From NCBI GenBank assembly GCA_002369155.1, contig DFEM01000117.1, forward strand, positions 1 through 9,423: a stretch of DNA of 9,423 nucleotides, given 5' to 3'. Shown in pieces: positions 6,697 through 9,423 of this stretch; position 1 is the first letter of the stretch, and every line of letters starts with the position of its first letter. The notes under the pieces were generated by a model. It saw only the letters and a list, made by a program, of their open reading frames with translations. It was not told the DNA's origin and did not search any database. Position numbers and translations under genes: made by a program. Origin of the DNA: Lachnospiraceae bacterium UBA3802 (GTDB taxonomy: Bacteria > Bacillota > Clostridia > Lachnospirales > Lachnospiraceae).

Positions 6697-6733
6697 ATTC
6701 ACATTTTCATATCAAAAGACACAAAATGTGAAT
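6697..6733 (-). repeat. Perfect 11-bp inverted repeat in the leader of the two-gene unit
   Basis: ATTCACATTTT (6697-6707) and AAAATGTGAAT (6723-6733) are perfect inverted copies with a 15-nt loop. On the minus-strand transcript this stem-loop would begin about 2 nt after the predicted start at 6735, so it would sit at the very 5' end of the mRNA. Such 5' stems can slow decay by 5'-end-dependent RNases. Equally, the site could be a protein operator on DNA, since CACATTTTGTG within it is itself nearly palindromic. Confidence 0.6.
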
Positions 6734-6788
6734 CCCTGTAAATTATACAATTTAAGATTTTAAAGTTCAATCCCGTACATTTACAGGG
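6734..6788. repeat. Perfect 10-bp inverted repeat flanking the promoter of the two-gene unit
   Basis: CCCTGTAAAT (6734-6743) and ATTTACAGGG (6779-6788) are perfect inverted copies with 35 bp between them. On the minus strand one arm lies just upstream of the -35 box and the other covers the end of the -10 box and the start site. Paired half-sites bracketing a promoter are a common operator arrangement. The centres are 45 bp apart, about four helical turns. No regulator is assigned. Confidence 0.5.
6742..6770 (-). promoter_or_regulatory. Sigma-A promoter of the two-gene membrane unit
   Basis: On the minus strand TTGAAC (6770-6765) and a perfect TATAAT (6747-6742) are 17 bp apart. Transcription should start near 6735, giving a leader of about 80 nt before ATG 6655. 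Confidence 0.72.
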
Positions 6789-6823
6789 CCACAAAAGATC
6801 TGCCTTCAAATCATTTATGGAAA

Positions 6824-6857
6824 TAACAAAAGACCGTTATCAAACGGTCTTTTGTTA
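6824..6857 (-). terminator. Intrinsic terminator of the GntR-ABC operon
   Basis: A perfect 15-bp stem, TAACAAAAGACCGTT (6824-6838) with AACGGTCTTTTGTTA (6843-6857), closes on a 4-nt loop. It lies 39 nt beyond the permease stop. On the minus strand the 3' side reads GGTCTTTTGTTATTT, with a moderate U-tract. The region 6656-6896 between the two operons holds this terminator, the promoter and the two inverted repeats; I see no gene in it. Confidence 0.88.
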
Positions 6858-6896
6858 TAAGCAACATTTAAAAATTGGTTTAATTATGTGTTTCCA

Positions 6897-7868
6897 TCAC
6901 GTCCTTTCCATATTGATTTTTGTTTTATCCGATATTCTTTTAGTTCCGGTTAAGAAGAATACACATGCTGTAACAAGGAGCGAAAGGATGACGGAAAAAG
7001 TTATATATAAAGGAGTAAGTCCGCCTTTTTCAGAGTCAAACCAGCCTAACATCCAAGTGAGGAAGCTCGCACCGGACATGATGCAAACTGCGATTTGAAC
7101 CGGTTTGAAATAATATGATCCGCCTTTGGCTATATCCAGTTTTTTGTCTGAGATTATTAATCCTATAATACTAAGTACCAAATGGAAACTGCAGCAAATA
7201 GCAATAATCAGTTCAAACAAAATTTCATTTCCAACAAACTTGTTCAAATTAGGATCAATAAAGAATCCAAAAATAAATACTCCTAAAAAGGCACCTGTTA
7301 CGTAAAGAAGAATCATACCACCTATCGAAGACGATACCTTTCGTGCAAATACCAAAAATGCATATGCTCCCAAGCATAATGCCAAAGTTATATAAAACAC
7401 CCATAACTCTGAAATGTTGAAATCAGGTTTCCATTTTAAAGCCTCATCATATACAAACGAAAACCCGGATAAACAATAACCTATTAATCCATAAAGTATA
7501 ACTGATATCGTTATCGGTAATCCACCAATCAGCAATTCATAGCGTGTATTTTTTTCATTCCTTATCGGAAATGAATTGTTCAGTACTTTTTGATTCTTAT
7601 TATCGTAAATAATATACCTGATAATCGTGAACACCGTTACAACCGGTGTCGTAGCAAAAAGCAGACATTGGCTGACAATATCCGCGGCGCTCCATAACAT
7701 ATATCCATATGTTAAACTTACACCATTTATGCCCATTTCCCGCCAATTGGGAGGAATTAAGTAAAAATATATCTTTTTTATCAGAAATACCGTTACCGCA
7801 ATAGTTACTAAAAGTTCAATCAAAAAGAGTATTTTATATCTTTTTATATAATTTATGAAATCTTTCAT
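6897..7868 (-). CDS. ABC transporter permease, ABC-2-like (YtrC/YtrD-like)
   Basis: A 323-residue integral membrane protein with about eight hydrophobic segments: roughly residues 12-30, 50-72 (LTYGYMLWSAADIVSQCLLF), 73-90, 113-135, 155-174, 182-204, 216-241 and 257-312, the last containing two. It has no nucleotide-binding motif and lies 30 nt after the ATPase gene, so it is the membrane half of that transporter. It would form the channel as a homodimer, unless another permease is encoded elsewhere. ATG 7868 has AAAGGGAT a few bases upstream. Sequence similarity to a named permease is weak by eye; the call rests on topology and context. The substrate is unknown. Regulation by the GntR protein of the same operon suggests a role in peptide or cell-wall antibiotic response. 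Confidence 0.78.
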   Translation of the reverse strand: MKDFINYIKRYKILFLIELLVTIAVTVFLIKKIYFYLIPPNWREMGINGVSLTYGYMLWSAADIVSQCLLFATTPVVTVFTIIRYIIYDNKNQKVLNNSFPIRNEKNTRYELLIGGLPITISVILYGLIGYCLSGFSFVYDEALKWKPDFNISELWVFYITLALCLGAYAFLVFARKVSSSIGGMILLYVTGAFLGVFIFGFFIDPNLNKFVGNEILFELIIAICCSFHLVLSIIGLIISDKKLDIAKGGSYYFKPVQIAVCIMSGASFLTWMLGWFDSEKGGLTPLYITFSVILSLLVTACVFFLTGTKRISDKTKINMERT

Positions 7869-7898
7869 CTTTATCCCTTTCCGTTCTTTTTCCCTGAA

Positions 7899-8750
7899 CT
7901 ACTTCTTCTGCCTCATAAGAGTATATGCATCTGTAACCGTGACTTTTTCCGTATCGATAATATCTATTCCTTTGCTTTCAATAAACTCTTTGTTGGTACC
8001 ACGTTCTCCCTCGGTTAAAACAGTAAAAACATTTCCAAGAGTCTCTGTAACAACAAGACCTTCCAGGTTTTCAAGAGAAGTTCTTACTCTCCACTTTTGA
8101 ATACTTGAAAGCCTTTCATCCACCCCTCCGTGGTATTTCATTACACCGTCATTTAAGAAAATCAGTTCATCACACATGCTTTCAATATTGAATAAATCAT
8201 GCGATGAAAGGAGTACTCCCATTCCGTTATCAGCCTTTTCTCTGATAATGTTTCTGAACATTTCCCTGCTTTCATTATCCAATCCATTCTCAGGTTCATC
8301 CATTAAAAGGAATTCAATGTTTCGCGAAAGTACCAGTGCTATCTGAAGTTTCTTTTTATTTCCAAGTGACAGGTTTTCCGCATAAGCTTTTTTAGAAACT
8401 CCGAACTGCTCCAGATATTCATAAAATTTATCAAAAGAAAAATCATTGTAAAAACTAGCATAATATTTGGCATATGCATTAACCGAATACATTGGAAGAA
8501 AATGCATTACATCAAATATGAGTCCGATTTTTTCTTTACAGTTTTCGGAATTATATATTTGCGCATCTTTAAATTTAACTTCACCTTCATCCGGTTTATA
8601 TATCCCGCTGATACATTTAATCAATGTACTCTTGCCGGATCCGTTGGCTCCGATAAGGCCATAAATCTTTCCGCTTTCCAAATTGATTGAAATATCCGAA
8701 ACAACATTGCCTGAGTTATATGCTTTTGATAAATGATTAATTTGAATCAT
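7899..8750 (-). CDS. ABC transporter ATP-binding protein (YtrB/BcrA-like)
   Basis: A 283-residue ATPase that drives the transporter on the cytoplasmic face. Walker A is GANGSGKST (residues 34-42), the signature is NLSLGNKKKLQIA (126-138), Walker B is FLLMDE (147-152) with the D-loop ENGLD (154-158), and the switch histidine is His184 in LLSSHDLF. The signature is LSLGN instead of LSGGQ, and the Q-loop position appears to hold Asp80 (GLIFDVMHF) instead of Gln; both are seen in exporters of the YtrB/BcrA kind. Residues about 215-283 form a C-terminal extension usual in this group. ATG 8750 has AGGAG (8761-8757) 6 nt upstream. It lies 42 nt after the GntR gene and 30 nt before the permease. Confidence 0.92.
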   Translation of the reverse strand: MIQINHLSKAYNSGNVVSDISINLESGKIYGLIGANGSGKSTLIKCISGIYKPDEGEVKFKDAQIYNSENCKEKIGLIFDVMHFLPMYSVNAYAKYYASFYNDFSFDKFYEYLEQFGVSKKAYAENLSLGNKKKLQIALVLSRNIEFLLMDEPENGLDNESREMFRNIIREKADNGMGVLLSSHDLFNIESMCDELIFLNDGVMKYHGGVDERLSSIQKWRVRTSLENLEGLVVTETLGNVFTVLTEGERGTNKEFIESKGIDIIDTEKVTVTDAYTLMRQKK

Positions 8751-8792
8751 ATGAATCTCCTCTTATATAGTCTAAAAAAATCAATGCAGCCT

Positions 8793-9161
8793 TTAAATCG
8801 AACGATACAGTTCTTCTACAATATCTTTAACCTCTTTCAAAGAACACCCCGCATGTTTAAGTTCAATTATTTCACTTAACATTTTTTTCTTGCACTTCTC
8901 AATGTCAATTGCAGTATCACCGGGCTTAACATCCGCAATAAAAGTGCCTTTTCCGCGAACCGTCTCGATGATACCCTGACGTTCCAATTCGGTATAAGCT
9001 TTGGCAACCGTGGATGGTGTAATCTGAAGCGATGCCGCCATTTTGCGAACACTTACAACAGGATCTCCGGCCACAAAATTGCCTTTCATGATATTCAATT
9101 TAAACTGTTCAATTATCTGCTCATATATTGGCAGTTCACTTTTATAATCAATGTTAATCAT
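8793..9161 (-). CDS. GntR family repressor, YtrA subfamily
   Basis: A 122-residue cytoplasmic regulator. Residues 1 to about 76 are the winged helix of the GntR family (IDYKSELPIYEQIIEQFKLN at the start, then SVRKMAASLQITPSTVAKAY and TELERQGIIETVRGKGTF). The C-terminal part is only about 45 residues of helix, as in the short YtrA subfamily; there is no large ligand domain. YtrA-type regulators sit in front of ABC exporters and repress their own operon until relieved by cell-envelope antibiotics. The same arrangement is seen here, with a matching operator over the promoter. ATG 9161 has GAAAGG (9173-9168) 6 nt upstream. It is the first gene of the operon. Confidence 0.9.
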   Translation of the reverse strand: MINIDYKSELPIYEQIIEQFKLNIMKGNFVAGDPVVSVRKMAASLQITPSTVAKAYTELERQGIIETVRGKGTFIADVKPGDTAIDIEKCKKKMLSEIIELKHAGCSLKEVKDIVEELYRSI

Positions 9162-9175
9162 ATAAAACCTTTCAA

Positions 9176-9206
9176 ATAACTGTACTGCTTGTTATAGTAC
9201 AGTTAT
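9176..9206. promoter_or_regulatory. Operator of the YtrA-like repressor
   Basis: ATAACTGTACT (9176-9186) and AGTACAGTTAT (9196-9206) are perfect 11-bp inverted copies with a 9-nt centre. The site covers the -10 box and the predicted start near 9195, so binding would block initiation. Written as ACTGTA-N13-TACAGT it has the same architecture as the AGTGTA-N13-TACACT site I recall for B. subtilis YtrA. Confidence 0.78.
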
Positions 9207-9230
9207 AACTCGTACCGTTTTTATTGTCAA
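9202..9230 (-). promoter_or_regulatory. Sigma-A promoter of the GntR-ABC operon
   Basis: On the minus strand TTGACA (9230-9225) and TATAAC (9207-9202) are 17 bp apart. This predicts a start near 9195 and a leader of about 34 nt before ATG 9161. The -10 box lies inside the inverted-repeat operator. Confidence 0.8.
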
Positions 9231-9241
9231 TATAAAATTAA

Positions 9242-9277
9242 AAAAACTGCAAATCAAATTAATGATCTACAGTTTTT
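9242..9277 (-). terminator. Intrinsic terminator of the chemotaxis-protein gene
   Basis: AAAAACTG (9242-9249) pairs with CAGTTTTT (9270-9277), with an inner ATCA/TGAT pairing around AATTAA. On the minus strand the hairpin is followed by a run of T with a few A. It lies about 35 nt after the stop at 9312 and 12 bp before the -35 box of the next operon. Confidence 0.75.
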
Positions 9278-9311
9278 GTAAATTTCAATTTTAGAAATAT
9301 GAAACGATTAA

Positions 9312-9423
9312 CTAAAGGCTGAATTTATCAATGATATCCTTAAGATTCGATACTGCATTCTTGCACTCGTTAACTTTATCTATACTTCCGGATGTTCTGT
9401 CTACCATTTCAGATGTCTTTTCA
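9312..9423 (-). CDS. Probable methyl-accepting chemotaxis protein, C-terminal 36 residues only
   Basis: The minus strand reads 36 codons from the right edge to a TAG at 9314-9312: EKTSEMVDRTSGSIDKVNEC, then KNAVSNLKDIIDKFSL. Amphipathic heptads with small polar residues ending in a short L-x-x-I-I-D-K-F tail match the end of the signalling coiled coil of chemotaxis receptors in clostridia, which dock CheA and CheW in the cytoplasm. The start and sensor domain lie outside the window, so the call rests on this tail alone; another coiled-coil protein cannot be excluded. Confidence 0.6.
   Translation of the reverse strand, partial: EKTSEMVDRTSGSIDKVNECKNAVSNLKDIIDKFSL

Noticed and set aside
6761..6777. 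GTTCAATCC, a tRNA T-loop-like motif on the plus strand
   Set aside because: The flanking bases pair at only three of five stem positions and no acceptor, D or anticodon arm can be drawn; the motif is a chance by-product of the promoter's -35 region.
6817..7098. Plus-strand frame of 93 codons at the end of the permease gene
   Set aside because: It begins just before the terminator stem, runs through it and then lies antisense to the permease; no supporting ribosome binding site or motif.

Overview
The window is low-GC DNA with AGGAGG-type ribosome binding sites, sigma-A promoters and Firmicutes-type gene families (DUF2975/HTH_26/DUF4173, OhrR, YtrA-like GntR with an ABC transporter, methyl-accepting chemotaxis protein). 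This suggests a clostridial Firmicute, most likely a Lachnospiraceae member of the Butyrivibrio/Roseburia kind. The family-level placement is inference from style and gene content, not proof. No tRNA, rRNA, CRISPR array, insertion sequence or phage gene was seen, so it reads as ordinary chromosome.

Layout. (1) Positions 1-2400, minus strand: a three-gene operon with a TTGACA-17-TATATT promoter encodes a DUF2975 membrane protein, a small HTH_26 regulator and a large DUF4173 membrane protein that runs off the left edge. The first two resemble the YoaS/YozG pair of Bacillus subtilis. (2) Positions 2522-3612, plus strand: a peroxide-defence operon with a perfect TTGACA-17-TATAAT promoter lying inside a dyad. 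It encodes a 2-Cys glutathione peroxidase and an OhrR-type repressor and ends in a strong intrinsic terminator. (3) Positions 3628-4663, plus strand: a membrane-anchored, probably propeller-like extracytoplasmic protein, apparently expressed from an extended -10 promoter placed so close to its ATG that the mRNA may be leaderless. (4) Positions 4614-6788, minus strand: a two-gene unit of unknown function. A single-pass coiled-coil protein is followed by a roughly seven-pass membrane protein with a long coiled-coil stretch. Its promoter and leader carry two abutting perfect inverted repeats, and its 3' end overlaps the convergent gene of region 3 by 50 bp.

(5) Positions 6824-9230, minus strand: a YtrA-like operon (GntR repressor, ABC ATPase, ABC-2-like permease) with a perfect 11-bp inverted-repeat operator over the -10 element and a 15-bp-stem terminator at its end. 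(6) Positions 9242-9423, minus strand: the last 36 codons of a probable methyl-accepting chemotaxis protein and its terminator.

How the parts work together: regions 1, 2 and 5 each combine a small regulator with the genes it probably controls (unknown membrane functions, organic peroxide reduction, and an antibiotic- or envelope-stress-type transporter). The least understood parts are the two-gene unit of region 4 with its structured control region, and the DUF2975/HTH_26/DUF4173 module.
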